Shown: positions 26,429 through 35,035, numbered from the stretch's first letter. The stretch is 64,000 bases of DNA from Myxococcales bacterium (GCA_016706225.1 JADJKB010000021.1:992001-1056000), one strand, 5' to 3'. Made by a program: numbers and translations. The notes: generated from the letters alone by a model not told the origin.

Positions 26429-27454
26429 TCAGCGCACGGCCCAGAGCGTCAGGCGCCCATCGCGGGCGCTGGCCGCGAGAATCGCTCCGCTTTCGTCGAA
26501 CGCCGCGTCTTCCACCGGGCTCTTGGTGTCGAGGGCAACACGCTTGGGACCCGCGACTTCGGCGAGCTCCAGCCCGTCGGAGCCGCCGCGCGCCAGCCAT
26601 TTGCCATCCCGCGTGAACAAGATCCGCTTCACCCACGCGCCGTTCTTGAGCTTTGCCTTGGCCACTGGCACTTCGCCGAGCTCCCACAGCGTCGTGGTGT
26701 TCTCGCCACCCTCCTCTGCCAAGAGGTTGCCGTCGTGACTGAAGGCGATGCCATCGGATTCACTCTCGTGACGCACGAGATCATGGGGGACGCTCGGCTT
26801 TGCGAGGTCCCACCACCACACCGAGCCCTGCACCCACGCAACTGCAATGCGGCTACCGTCGCGCGTCAGAGCCAAGCTCTTGACGTCGATGGGAGGCCCA
26901 GGGACCGGGATCTCGGTGGTTGCCGAGCCATCGAGCCCGTACACCCGCACCACGCCATCGTGGTGCCCGAGCGCCAAGCGCGCGCCGCTCACGGCGGCCG
27001 CAGTGATGCGTGAGCCGTTGATCGGCAAGTCGGGCTTCTTTGCGTGTTTCAGCCCGTCGACCACGACCACGGATTTCTCGCACACGATGATCAAGTCACC
27101 ACCGTGAAACGCGACTCCGCCGCGCACCACGTCACGACACCGCTGCACCTTGCCCAGAGACTTGCCGGTGGACAGCTCGAAGAGCTCGACGCCGTCCTTG
27201 TTGGCGAAAGCGACCCTCGATAATCGGCTGCTCACAGCGACGCCGCGGCCATAACCGCCGGCGGCGGCATCCCAGATCCGCTGCACGCGCTCCGCCGTCG
27301 CCGCGCCGATCACCGTGGGGACTCTGGGCCGTGTGCCGGCCTTGGCGGCAGCCTTGGGCGCTTTCCCCGGCGCCGCCGTGGCCGGGGTCGCCCCACCGGC
27401 CGCGCACGCGACCACGAAGCTCGACAGGAACAGTGCCAAAGCGGTGCTTCGCAC
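26429..27454 (-). CDS. WD40-like beta-propeller lipoprotein
   Basis: 341 residues from a GTG start. Lipobox V-V-A-C at about residue 17, then an Ala/Lys/Pro spacer. From about residue 60 there are repeated WD-like blades, with strands ending in segments such as VVRVYGLDG, SVWWWDLAKP, TTLWELGEV and LTLWAVR, and recurring LALTRDGSRIAVA and ILFTRDGKWLARGG motifs. About six blades fit. Expected to be an exported binding scaffold. It precedes bcp by about 40 bases. Confidence 0.85.
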   Translation of the reverse strand: MRSTALALFLSSFVVACAAGGATPATAAPGKAPKAAAKAGTRPRVPTVIGAATAERVQRIWDAAAGGYGRGVAVSSRLSRVAFANKDGVELFELSTGKSLGKVQRCRDVVRGGVAFHGGDLIIVCEKSVVVVDGLKHAKKPDLPINGSRITAAAVSGARLALGHHDGVVRVYGLDGSATTEIPVPGPPIDVKSLALTRDGSRIAVAWVQGSVWWWDLAKPSVPHDLVRHESESDGIAFSHDGNLLAEEGGENTTTLWELGEVPVAKAKLKNGAWVKRILFTRDGKWLARGGSDGLELAEVAGPKRVALDTKSPVEDAAFDESGAILAASARDGRLTLWAVR

Positions 27455-27501
27455 GCCCGCACTCTACCCGCGATGCGACGACCGGCGCGAGCTTCTTCGC
27501 T

Positions 27502-28851
27502 TCAACCGATGCGATACATCGCAACCAGCAGCGCCACCGCAAAACCCATGCTCACGCACACCAGCGCAACGACCACGCCGAGCCAGCGAGAGGACTGAAA
27601 TGAACGGCGCTCGCCGTCGCCGATGCCAGCTTCCTCGAGGTGCAGGTCGAGGACCCGCGCCGACCGGCGTCCCTCCAAGACCAGGAGCAGCGCCGCGAGT
27701 GCGGCGGCCAGGAGCGTGAAACCCAGAGCCACGAACCGCGCCTTGCTGCGCCTCGCGACATCGGCCGCAAAACCGAGGCCCATGCCATCGACCAGCAGAC
27801 GATCCGGGACAGCCCGGGCGCGTGGCGGCTCGGCAGCGAGCGGACCCTGCGGCGCGCGAACTGGCCACCCTACGGTGGAAGCACTGTCGAGCTCGGGCTC
27901 ACCGGACACGACCGCCCACAGCGGGCCGCTCGGCAACTCGGGCAGCTCGGTGACGGCGATCGAACCGCCACGCTGATCTGCGGCCATCGGCAGCAGGCCA
28001 CCGAGCAGGCGCTGCTGCTCGCTCACGATGGCAAAGTAGGCAACGTCACGCTCGATGGCGGACTCGATTCGCAACTTGCGGCCCTCCAGCGACGCGCGCA
28101 GCGCCCCGACTGCCACGGGGATCTGCCCGCTCCACTCCCCTGCCTCTCCCCCCGGCTCCGTCGCTTTGATGGTCAGGGACACGATGTGATCGCGAGGTGT
28201 GAGGTTCACGACGCTGCGCCCTTGGGCGTCGGTCGGGTCCGGCAGCCGCACCACGTCTGCGCCGTCTGCCTCGAGCACGAGTCGCACCCCCGAACGCGCG
28301 CCGCTCGGGCCGCTCACCTCGACCCACAACGGGTCAGTGAACGGCACGGCGAACGCGCCGCGCCCGGGTGCCGCGCGAATGACCAGGGTGCCGCTCAGCT
28401 GCCCGTTCAAGAATCCACCGCGCTCTCGCGCACCCTTCGCCCATTCCTCTTGCGAGAGCTGGACCGTACCTTGGGCCAGGAGTCCGCTCCGGCCGAGCAC
28501 ACGGAGTTTCACGGGTCCGTGCACGGCACCCGGTGGCTCGAGAGCCACGCTGGCCATGCCCAGCTCGTCCGGAGTCGCAACCGCGCGGACCCGCCGTCCA
28601 TCCGCGAGCTCGGCTTCGATCGTCACTTCACCGATGTTCGCCGGCGACTCGATGGCGAGGTAGCGCTCGACCACGGAGACGCGCAACGCGAGACGGGTCG
28701 CGCCTTCGGTCGAACCCCCGAACACCCGCGCACCGAAGTAGGGTCGGGGTGCCCCGACCACGAACAAAGCGAAGGCGATCACCGCCACGGTGATCAGGGG
28801 CAACGACAAGAGAACGACGCGACTGCCTCGCACGCGACGAGCAGTGTGCAC
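27502..28851 (-). CDS. Membrane protein with large exported beta domain
   Basis: 449 residues from a GTG. One N-terminal membrane helix (about 10-33), an exported region of about 330 residues that is beta-rich and Ig-like in character (VTIEAELADGRRVRAVATPDE, VSGPSGARSGVRLVLEADG, VVNLTPRDHIVSLTIKA), then two C-terminal membrane helices (about 378-399 and 422-446). The repeated Pro-Gly-Ala strands suggest bacterial macroglobulin-like or Ig-like folds. No motif for an enzyme. It is followed by the WD40-like lipoprotein gene on the same strand. Confidence 0.75.
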   Translation of the reverse strand: MHTARRVRGSRVVLLSLPLITVAVIAFALFVVGAPRPYFGARVFGGSTEGATRLALRVSVVERYLAIESPANIGEVTIEAELADGRRVRAVATPDELGMASVALEPPGAVHGPVKLRVLGRSGLLAQGTVQLSQEEWAKGARERGGFLNGQLSGTLVIRAAPGRGAFAVPFTDPLWVEVSGPSGARSGVRLVLEADGADVVRLPDPTDAQGRSVVNLTPRDHIVSLTIKATEPGGEAGEWSGQIPVAVGALRASLEGRKLRIESAIERDVAYFAIVSEQQRLLGGLLPMAADQRGGSIAVTELPELPSGPLWAVVSGEPELDSASTVGWPVRAPQGPLAAEPPRARAVPDRLLVDGMGLGFAADVARRSKARFVALGFTLLAAALAALLLVLEGRRSARVLDLHLEEAGIGDGERRSFQSSRWLGVVVALVCVSMGFAVALLVAMYRIG

Positions 28852-29040
28852 CCTTCAACGCTGAAAATCCCGGAGTCGCGCCGGAGCCGCAGTCGCGGGC
28901 CACCGAACAGGCCGTTTCTCGCGCCGCCTCCCTGCCGCGCTACCTGCTTTGGCGGATGAGCCGGCTGGCGCTCAGGCCTCGTCGCCCTCGGACTCGATCT
29001 TCGTTGGTGTCCGCGTCGACCGACGCGGGTTCGGCACCAT

Positions 29041-29130
29041 TCAGGTGGATACGCCGAGCCGGGGCAGAAGCCACAGCTGGATCCCAAAGTACGCAAGCCC
29101 GAGCAGCAGCGGGAAGGCGACGGACGACAT
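29041..29130 (-). CDS. Possible 29-residue single-pass membrane microprotein
   Basis: ATG at 29130, TGA at 29041. The peptide is nearly all one membrane helix (PLLLGLAYFGIQLWLLP) and ends RLGVST. Third positions are G or C in almost every codon, as in neighbouring genes. From memory, very short bacterial ORFs with a membrane helix ending in an L-P-[RK]-L-G-V-x-T-like tail recur in several phyla; I cannot verify this here. There is no clear ribosome site. It lies in the 375-base gap 28852-29227, which otherwise shows no gene I can support. Confidence 0.45.
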   Translation of the reverse strand: MSSVAFPLLLGLAYFGIQLWLLPRLGVST

Positions 29131-29227
29131 GGTCGGCCTAGTTTTGGGCCGTCCGCCGCGATTGGCAACCCCTGCCGAGAGGACGGCTTTACGCCTCTGT
29201 CGCGCATGAATTACGCTCCGCGCCCCG

Positions 29228-29929
29228 ATGTCCGAAAAGAAGACGGCGAAGAAGAAGAAGAGCACAAAGCGTGATCGCAAGGAGCGACGCTTCCTGCCCA
29301 CCACGACTCCGACCTCGACGTACGCGGGGATTGGTGGAATGGCCGGCGCCCTCGCGCTCGGTGCAGGTGTCTACGGCCAGTGGATCCGCGAGCCGGGCTA
29401 CCCCTGGGCACAGTACCTGGTCGCCGGCGGCGCGCTCACCCTCGGCGCAGCGCTCTGGTTCAGCGACGTCACGGGGGATCCAGTCCGGGTCGGTGACGCC
29501 GGCGTTGCGCTGGAACAGGGCGGCGAGTTCCTGCGTGTCGCCTGGTGCGACCTCACGCGGATCCGCATCGATCGCGCCAAGCTGCTGCTGGAGACCGACG
29601 ACGTGACGATGGCGATCCCCATCGCAGGCCACCAGGCAACCGTCGCCTGGATCCTCAAACAAGCGGTCTTGCGCGTGCCGGATGCACTCGACGTCAAGGA
29701 TCGGGACTCCGAAGGGCTGCCGGAGCCAAAAGAGACCGACGGCGAGCTGGTGCCGGTGGAGAACCTGCAGATCGCTGGGCGCGCCTGCGCCGCCAGCGAA
29801 AAGACCATCGCTTTCGAGCGGGATGCCCGTCTGTGCCCGACCTGTGCCCAGGTCTACGACAAGGAGCACGTACCCAGGAACTGCGTGACGTGCGGCGAAG
29901 AGCTCCGCGGCCACGCCTACGCCTTGTGA
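29228..29929 (+). CDS. Membrane protein with C-terminal zinc ribbon
   Basis: 233 residues. A Lys-rich start (KKTAKKKKSTKRDRKERR) precedes two membrane helices (about 33-52 and 62-80). The middle (about 85-150) is a PH-like small beta domain (GVALEQGGEFLRVAWCDLTRIRIDRAKLLL). The C-terminus has a zinc-ribbon pattern CxxC...CxxC in LCPTCAQVYDKEHV and NCVTCGEEL. Positive residues at the start put the N-terminus inside, so the ribbon should be cytoplasmic. It sits 6 bases before the hydroxyacyl-CoA dehydrogenase gene. Confidence 0.82.
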   Translation: MSEKKTAKKKKSTKRDRKERRFLPTTTPTSTYAGIGGMAGALALGAGVYGQWIREPGYPWAQYLVAGGALTLGAALWFSDVTGDPVRVGDAGVALEQGGEFLRVAWCDLTRIRIDRAKLLLETDDVTMAIPIAGHQATVAWILKQAVLRVPDALDVKDRDSEGLPEPKETDGELVPVENLQIAGRACAASEKTIAFERDARLCPTCAQVYDKEHVPRNCVTCGEELRGHAYAL

Positions 29930-29935
29930 GGGACG

Positions 29936-30817
29936 ATGACTGACTCGATCAAGACGGTAGCCGTGCTCGGCGCCGGCACGATGGGACGCGGTATCGCGCA
30001 GCTCGCAGCGCAACGAGGGATCGAGGCGCGCCTGTTCGACGTCTCGTCGGACCAGCTCGCCCGAGCACTCAGCGACGTGCGCGGCCAGCTCGCCAAGCTC
30101 ACGACCAAGAGCAAGCTCAGCGCCGAAGAGGAGAAAGCCTGCGTCGCACGCCTGATTTCGGCCAGCGATCTCCCGAGCGCGTGCCGCTCGGCGGACGTCG
30201 TGATCGAGGCCGCCCCGGAGTCGATGGACCTGAAGGTGCAGCTGTTTGCGTCTGTGCTCGAGCATGCGCCGAGCCACGCCCTGCTCGGTTCGAACACCTC
30301 GAGTTTGTCGATCACGGAACTCGGGCAGCGCACGGGGGCGGCGGATCGAACCGTCGGCCTGCACTTCTTCAATCCTCCGCCGGTCATGCCGCTCCTGGAG
30401 ATTGTCCAGGGACTCGGAACCAGCCGCGAGACGTTGGAGCGCGCGCTGTCACTCTCGCGTCAGCTCGGCAAAGAGTCGATCGTGGTCCGAGATTTTCCGG
30501 GTTTCGCCACCAGCCGGCTGGGTGTCATTTTGGGGGCCGAGGCCATGCGCATGCTCGAGGCAGGAGTCGCCAGCACTGCCGACATCGATCGCGCGATGGA
30601 GCTCGGATATCGACACCCGATGGGGCCGCTCAAGCTCACGGACCTCGTCGGGCTCGATGTGCGACTCGCGATCCTGGAACACCTGCAGCGCGAGGTCGGC
30701 GAGCAATTCCGGCCGCCGCCCCTGTTGCGGCAGATGGTGCGAGCGGGCCGCCTCGGGAAGAAGGTGGGACTCGGGTTCTATCGCTGGACGGACGAGGGGC
30801 CGGTCCCCGCCGAGTAG
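29936..30817 (+). CDS. 3-hydroxyacyl-CoA dehydrogenase (PaaH/HBD type)
   Basis: 293 residues, the length of single-domain enzymes of the 3-hydroxybutyryl-CoA dehydrogenase group. The NAD site is AVLGAGTMGRGIAQLAAQRG (about 9-28), with D39 of LFDVS likely binding the adenine ribose. ADVVIEAAPE and SNTSSLSITEL are family motifs, and the catalytic His is in GLHFFNPPPVMPLLEIV. The C-terminal helical domain includes RHPMGPLKLTDLVGLD. It oxidises 3-hydroxyacyl-CoA to 3-ketoacyl-CoA in fatty acid oxidation or related CoA pathways; the thiolase at 41.3 kb would fit the next step but is not adjacent. Confidence 0.94.
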   Translation: MTDSIKTVAVLGAGTMGRGIAQLAAQRGIEARLFDVSSDQLARALSDVRGQLAKLTTKSKLSAEEEKACVARLISASDLPSACRSADVVIEAAPESMDLKVQLFASVLEHAPSHALLGSNTSSLSITELGQRTGAADRTVGLHFFNPPPVMPLLEIVQGLGTSRETLERALSLSRQLGKESIVVRDFPGFATSRLGVILGAEAMRMLEAGVASTADIDRAMELGYRHPMGPLKLTDLVGLDVRLAILEHLQREVGEQFRPPPLLRQMVRAGRLGKKVGLGFYRWTDEGPVPAE

Positions 30818-30819
30818 AC

Positions 30820-31383
30820 ATGCCGGCCGCGCAACATACCGGCGAGGTCAAGGGTTACGCCCTGCTGTCCTACGTCGCGCCGCTGCAGCGGGACAAGGGC
30901 GACCTATGGCACCGCGTCGAGCTCGCCATGTCACCCGAAGCGCAGCGCTTCTTCCGCGGCGAAATCTACGCCAGCTCTTGGTATCCGCGCGCCCACTTGC
31001 ACGCCCTGATGCAGGCGTACTGCCAGGCCGTGAAGAGCTCGAACGACGAGCTTCGCGAGCTCGGCAGCATGGCTGCTCGCTACCAAATCCACGTCATTTA
31101 CCGGTTGTTTCTCAAGTTCGCGACCCCGGCGCTGGTGTTCAACCGTGCGTCGAGTGTCTGGTCCCGGCAGACCACCGTCGGCACCTTCACCGTCGTCGAG
31201 GAGCATCCGGATCATCTGATTGGTGAGCTCGACGATCCGGATCTACCCAAGGGGATCCCGGAGCTCATCTCCGGCTGGAGCGACACGATCATCGCGATGC
31301 TCGGGCGCACACCGTACCGCACCAGCTGGGAGGCCGTCGGCCCCACGCGATGGCGTTTTCGCGTGGGGTGGATCAAACGCTGA
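30820..31383 (+). CDS. DUF2378-like myxobacterial protein
   Basis: 187 residues starting 2 bases after the dehydrogenase stop. The layout matches the DUF2378 (TIGR02265) family restricted to Myxococcota: VKGYALLSYV near the start, FRGEIYASSWYPRAHLHALM, a GSMAARYQIHVIYRLFLKFATPALVF helix pair, and SVWSRQTTVGTF before a C-terminal beta sheet. The family has been compared with V4R-type ligand-binding folds. Function unknown. It is probably co-transcribed with the dehydrogenase and ends 7 bases from the convergent zinc-ribbon peptide gene. Confidence 0.78.
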   Translation: MPAAQHTGEVKGYALLSYVAPLQRDKGDLWHRVELAMSPEAQRFFRGEIYASSWYPRAHLHALMQAYCQAVKSSNDELRELGSMAARYQIHVIYRLFLKFATPALVFNRASSVWSRQTTVGTFTVVEEHPDHLIGELDDPDLPKGIPELISGWSDTIIAMLGRTPYRTSWEAVGPTRWRFRVGWIKR

Positions 31384-31390
31384 GGCCGTA

Positions 31391-31888
31391 TCAGGGCGGC
31401 GGAGGCGGCGCGCCGTAGAGCGGCTGCGGTCCGCCGTCGGTGCTCTGACCACCGTCATCGGCTGCATCATCCCCGCCCGCGTCTGCCGGCAGACCGTAGA
31501 GCGGCGCTGCACCGGCAAAGCCACCCGAAGCGTTGCCCGCTGCGCCACCCGAAGCGTTGCCCGCCGCGCCACCCGAGGCGTTGCCCGCTACGCCGCCGCT
31601 GCCGCCAGTGGAGGTGCCACCGGAGCCACCCGCACCACCGGTCCCCGTGCCTCCGGTCGAGCTGCCGCCGCTGCCGCCGCCATCGGAGTCACCCCCACAC
31701 GCGGTGGCCGCGAGACCCGCGGCCAGCGTGGCGCCGAACGCAAACAGCGCCGAACGACCGAGGCGTCGCGTCGGAAGCACCGGCGGAGGGCTCGCCGACA
31801 GATCGAGAGCAGACTGACAGAAGGGGCAAGCGCTCTCGTTGGCGCGCACGTGGCGCTGACACTCTGGACAAGGAACCAAGTGACTCAT
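31391..31888 (-). CDS. Zinc-ribbon lipoprotein-like peptide with PLYGxP motifs, candidate radical SAM substrate
   Basis: 165 residues. Residues 1-30 form a zinc ribbon (C7xxC10, C21xxC24). A twin-Arg start (T40-R-R-L-G-R) and hydrophobic stretch (47-63) lead to a lipobox with C64, so an export signal lies inside the protein, after a cytoplasmic domain. Residues 65-125 are Gly/Ser/Thr-rich and include three AGNASGGx repeats. The tail has PLYGLP (129-134) and PLYGAP (156-161) followed by prolines. It overlaps the radical SAM stop as ATGA and has its own AAGGAG site. I infer a peptide modified on the tail by the enzyme; an ordinary lipoprotein with a Pro-rich end is the alternative. Confidence 0.8.
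   Translation of the reverse strand: MSHLVPCPECQRHVRANESACPFCQSALDLSASPPPVLPTRRLGRSALFAFGATLAAGLAATACGGDSDGGGSGGSSTGGTGTGGAGGSGGTSTGGSGGVAGNASGGAAGNASGGAAGNASGGFAGAAPLYGLPADAGGDDAADDGGQSTDGGPQPLYGAPPPPP
31521..31592. repeat. Three 24-base tandem repeats coding AGNASGGx
   Basis: Three units of 24 bases beginning CCACCCGA(A/G)GCGTTGCCCGC, inside the zinc-ribbon peptide gene. They differ at only a few positions. The copy number fits slippage of coding sequence, and there are no spacers, so it is not a CRISPR array. Confidence 0.85.
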
Positions 31889-33186
31889 GCAGAAACTCCT
31901 TCGCTAGGATCGTCTTCGACTATCAACTCGAAATCTCCGACGTCGAACGGCTCACCTGGAGCCGCGACACGCTGAACCAGCCGCTCGCGTTTGCCCTGGC
32001 GCTGATGCTCGAGGGCGCGGTGGTGGCAGTAAGGGTTGTTGCCGCCCTTCTGGAAGAACGTGAACGACGTCCAGGTGCAGCCCGCGCGGCAATCGTCGGC
32101 GTAGTAACAGCTGCGGCAGAAACCCCACAGATCATCGACCGTGCGGTCGCGGGTGTAGCGAAGCGGGGTGGCTCGCTCCCAGATCTGCTCCAGGCTCGCG
32201 TCGCGAATGTTGCCGCCCGTCCAGGCCTCGGTGGGGAGCGACGGACAACCCTTGATCGCACCGTCGGCCTCGATACCCAGCGTCGAGCGCCCCGCGCCAC
32301 AGGACGCCAGATGTCCCCGCGGCATCGTGCCACGGAAGACCGTCTCGTACGGTCCGAAGTAACCGATGTTGTTGCCCGGCCAGAGCCGCACGCCCAGCTC
32401 GTCGCAGCGTTCTTTCAGCTTGGCTAGCAGTGGAAACAGCTCGAGCAGGTGGTACGGCTCGAGCAACACGTCGGGTTCGTCCGCGGCCCGCCCCATGGGA
32501 ACGGTCAGCTGGATCTGCCAGCTGTGTGCCCCGGCGGCCGCGATGCTCTCGAGCACGTCCGGCAGCTCCGGCATGCTCAGACGGTTGATCTGGGTGTTGG
32601 CCGCGACGCGCACGCCGGCCTCGCGCAAGTTCTTCAGCGCCGCGTGCGCCGAGCGGTGGGAGCCGGGTACGCCGCGCAGGCGATCGTGGGTGACCTCGCC
32701 ACCGTCGATGGACACACTCGCGCTCTGTAGACCCGCCTGGGCGGCAGCCCGTGCGCGCTCGGGCGTGATGCCACGACCGCCCGTGGTCATGGTGGCCGTC
32801 ATGCCGTGCGCGCGGATGGCGGCCACGATCTCGAGCCAGTCGGAGCGCAGGTACGCCTCGCCACCGATGATGGTCACTTCCTTGACGCCAAGCGCTGCCA
32901 TCTGCGCCACGAGATCGAGGCAAGCCGCCGTGTCGAGCTCGTCGGGTCGAGCGTGTCCGGCGCGCGAGCCGCAGTGGCGACACGCGAGATCACAGGCCAG
33001 GGTGATCTCCCAGACGGCGTACACCGGACGCCACTGTCGATCGACGGCCCGCGACTCGGCCGCGAGGGGTAGCTGCCTCCGAGCGGCATGCGCGATGGGG
33101 GCAATGGGCAGGCTGCGGGGACGCGGCTTCAGCAGCTCACGGGCCCGCTCATCTGGCGACAGCGGATCAGGCCCCCGACCAAGCAT
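31885..33186 (-). CDS. Radical SAM/SPASM protein, candidate peptide maturase
   Basis: 433 residues. The radical SAM cluster motif is C65xxxC69xxC72 (TLACDLACRHCGSRAG), followed by GGEAYLR (SAM-binding GGE). The C-terminal third (about 300-405) has the Cys pattern of a SPASM domain with two auxiliary iron-sulphur clusters: SCGAGRS, KGCPSL, GFCRSCYYADDCRAGC and NPYCHH. Proteins with this layout oxidise or crosslink residues in ribosomal peptides or mature enzymes. There is no obvious PqqD-like leader-binding domain in the 60-residue N-terminal extension. Directly downstream and overlapping is the zinc-ribbon PLYGxP peptide gene; upstream by 123 bases is a flavoprotein gene on the same strand. 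Confidence 0.93.
   Translation of the reverse strand: MLGRGPDPLSPDERARELLKPRPRSLPIAPIAHAARRQLPLAAESRAVDRQWRPVYAVWEITLACDLACRHCGSRAGHARPDELDTAACLDLVAQMAALGVKEVTIIGGEAYLRSDWLEIVAAIRAHGMTATMTTGGRGITPERARAAAQAGLQSASVSIDGGEVTHDRLRGVPGSHRSAHAALKNLREAGVRVAANTQINRLSMPELPDVLESIAAAGAHSWQIQLTVPMGRAADEPDVLLEPYHLLELFPLLAKLKERCDELGVRLWPGNNIGYFGPYETVFRGTMPRGHLASCGAGRSTLGIEADGAIKGCPSLPTEAWTGGNIRDASLEQIWERATPLRYTRDRTVDDLWGFCRSCYYADDCRAGCTWTSFTFFQKGGNNPYCHHRALEHQRQGKRERLVQRVAAPGEPFDVGDFELIVEDDPSEGVSA
31896..31901 (-). promoter_or_regulatory. Strong ribosome site for the zinc-ribbon peptide inside the radical SAM gene
   Basis: AAGGAG on the minus strand, 7 bases before the ATG at 31888, within the last codons of the radical SAM gene. 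It supports independent, high-level translation of the peptide from the same transcript, as expected for an enzyme followed by its substrate. Confidence 0.7.
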
Positions 33187-33309
33187 CTGGGGCAGCGTAA
33201 CAGTTGACGGTCGTCAATGCGAGCGCGCCCGCTTTGGGCTAGCGGCCCGCCCCGGATCACGGCGGCGGGCGGCGCGGCTCCGGCAGCCGTGTGCCCGACA
33301 GGCGCACCC

Positions 33310-34923
33310 TCACGACACCGGGGCCGGCAGCCCAGCATCTGCCCGCAGCAAGGTTGCCGCGACTCGTCCCGTGCGCACGGCAGCCTCCATGCTCGCAGTC
33401 GGTTGGGTGCCGTTCACCCAGTCTCCCGTCAAGGTCAGGTTGGTGTAGGGACGCACGTCCTGGCGCGGGCGATACTTCCAGTGCCCGGGCTCCATCAGCA
33501 GGTAGCGCATGTGCTGAGCGGTGTTGCGCCGGAACAGCCACTTGTTGCCGTTGGTCTGGGTCACGACCTGATCGACGTCAAACCGCTGGCGATCGACGAA
33601 CGGCAGCTCGCTGAAGCTCGTGAGCGTCTCACGCACGATGGTCTCGTCCGACAGGCCAGCGTACAGGCCCTCTTGACCCTCGAACTCGATCACCGAACCG
33701 AAGGCACCGTTCTCGAGCTCGGTGACCCGGTTGGTGTAGTCGATGAGCGTCGCACACGGCTGCGGGGTCCCCATCACCACGGTGGCGTAGTCGGAGGGCA
33801 TGACCTTCTGCGGCAGCCACATCCGGAGTGAGATCGAGGCGACGGTACGCAACGCCCAGATGGTGCGCAGCTCGGGGACCGCCATCACGGCCTCGTCGAA
33901 GCGCGAGGTCGTGCCGAGCAGCGTGCGCAGGCTGTCCACCGGCAGAGCCGAGATGACGTCGTCGAAATCGGTCCCACGCCGGAGGACTCGTTCGGCGCTG
34001 CTCGACGCCGGCGCTGGATCTCCGACCGGATAGGGGTTCTCGTCGAGGGAGTATCCGCCGCCCATTGCCACGGGCGTGACGTGGTCCACCACGCCGGCGA
34101 TCGGCTGCGCGGTGGCCATTTGGCGCGTGGCCACCTCGGTCACGCGCTTCGTGGCGGGATCGAGCTCGATGCGGGTCGCCTTCGTGCAGAACTCGAGCTT
34201 GCCGCCGAGCGAGCGATAGAGCTCGGCGATTGGCGCGACGATCACCTCGCTCAACGGACCGTTCAAATAGAAGACGGTCGAGTTCTCGCTGCCCATCAAC
34301 CGCTGAAAACCGTAGTTGGCGACGTAGGCCGAACCCTCTGCCGGGAAGTTGAAGGCCAGGTCGAGCACGTATTTGAACCAGCTCTTCTTGGTGAGCTCGA
34401 TGTCGAGCCCGGTCTCGACCGCGTAGGCAGTGAACGCGTGCTCGTCGATGGCCGGGTCGACATTCTGCAGCAGCAGCTTCGCGCCGACCTTCGCCAACCA
34501 GCGCCCCGCCGCGAGCTTCTCGGTGAAGCTCATGCCCTGGTAACCGATGAAGCCGCTGCCAAAGAGGGCCGGCACGTCGAGCGGCCCGGACGGAATGTCG
34601 AGGCGATTGACCGCGCGCGCGCTGGCCTCGTACATCAAGTGCACGCCTTCGTTGGAGGTGAACCAGCGCGGATCGGTGACCGGGTGTCCGCCGCGAGCAA
34701 GCAGCGTCTGAAGCGCGTGGTAGTACCCGAACACGCCGTGGAACCCGACCTCCATGTAGCGGTTGTCGGGCAGACGCCAGCTCGCTGCTTTGCCACCCAG
34801 GCGGTGTTCCATGCACACGATGGTCACGTCGAACGCGTTGGCCCCGCCCTCCTGCAAGAGGTGAATGCCCGCTGACAGAGCCGAGAGGCCCCCACCCAGA
34901 ATCAGAACTTTTCTCGCTGCCAC
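33310..34923 (-). CDS. FAD-dependent desaturase/amine-oxidase-like protein (carotenoid desaturase family)
   Basis: 537 residues from the GTG at 34923 (a TTG at 34983 is the upstream alternative). The dinucleotide site is VLILGGGLSALSAGIHLLQ at the very start, followed by EHRLGGKAASW, the RxGG-like motif of phytoene and zeta-carotene desaturases, and the C-terminal GDWVNGTQPTASMEAAVRTGRVAA, which matches the late FAD motif of plant-type desaturases (PDS/ZDS/CrtQ). No other carotenoid gene is adjacent, so the substrate is open. It lies upstream of the radical SAM gene on the same strand. Confidence 0.85.
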   Translation of the reverse strand: MAARKVLILGGGLSALSAGIHLLQEGGANAFDVTIVCMEHRLGGKAASWRLPDNRYMEVGFHGVFGYYHALQTLLARGGHPVTDPRWFTSNEGVHLMYEASARAVNRLDIPSGPLDVPALFGSGFIGYQGMSFTEKLAAGRWLAKVGAKLLLQNVDPAIDEHAFTAYAVETGLDIELTKKSWFKYVLDLAFNFPAEGSAYVANYGFQRLMGSENSTVFYLNGPLSEVIVAPIAELYRSLGGKLEFCTKATRIELDPATKRVTEVATRQMATAQPIAGVVDHVTPVAMGGGYSLDENPYPVGDPAPASSSAERVLRRGTDFDDVISALPVDSLRTLLGTTSRFDEAVMAVPELRTIWALRTVASISLRMWLPQKVMPSDYATVVMGTPQPCATLIDYTNRVTELENGAFGSVIEFEGQEGLYAGLSDETIVRETLTSFSELPFVDRQRFDVDQVVTQTNGNKWLFRRNTAQHMRYLLMEPGHWKYRPRQDVRPYTNLTLTGDWVNGTQPTASMEAAVRTGRVAATLLRADAGLPAPVS

Positions 34924-35035
34924 AGCCCGGATGCTCCCCGGCGTGTCAGCGGAGGTCAACGATTCTGGCGCCCGCTTGCGCAATCGCCCAGCCGGGTGGT
35001 GCGCGCCCGAGGCGCGGGGAAGTATCCTTGCGCTC

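Noticed and set aside
28949..29209. 86-codon plus-strand frame in the gap before the zinc-ribbon membrane protein
   Set aside because: Composition is Ser/Arg/Pro-rich without a ribosome site, and the overlapping minus-strand microprotein has the better codon pattern.
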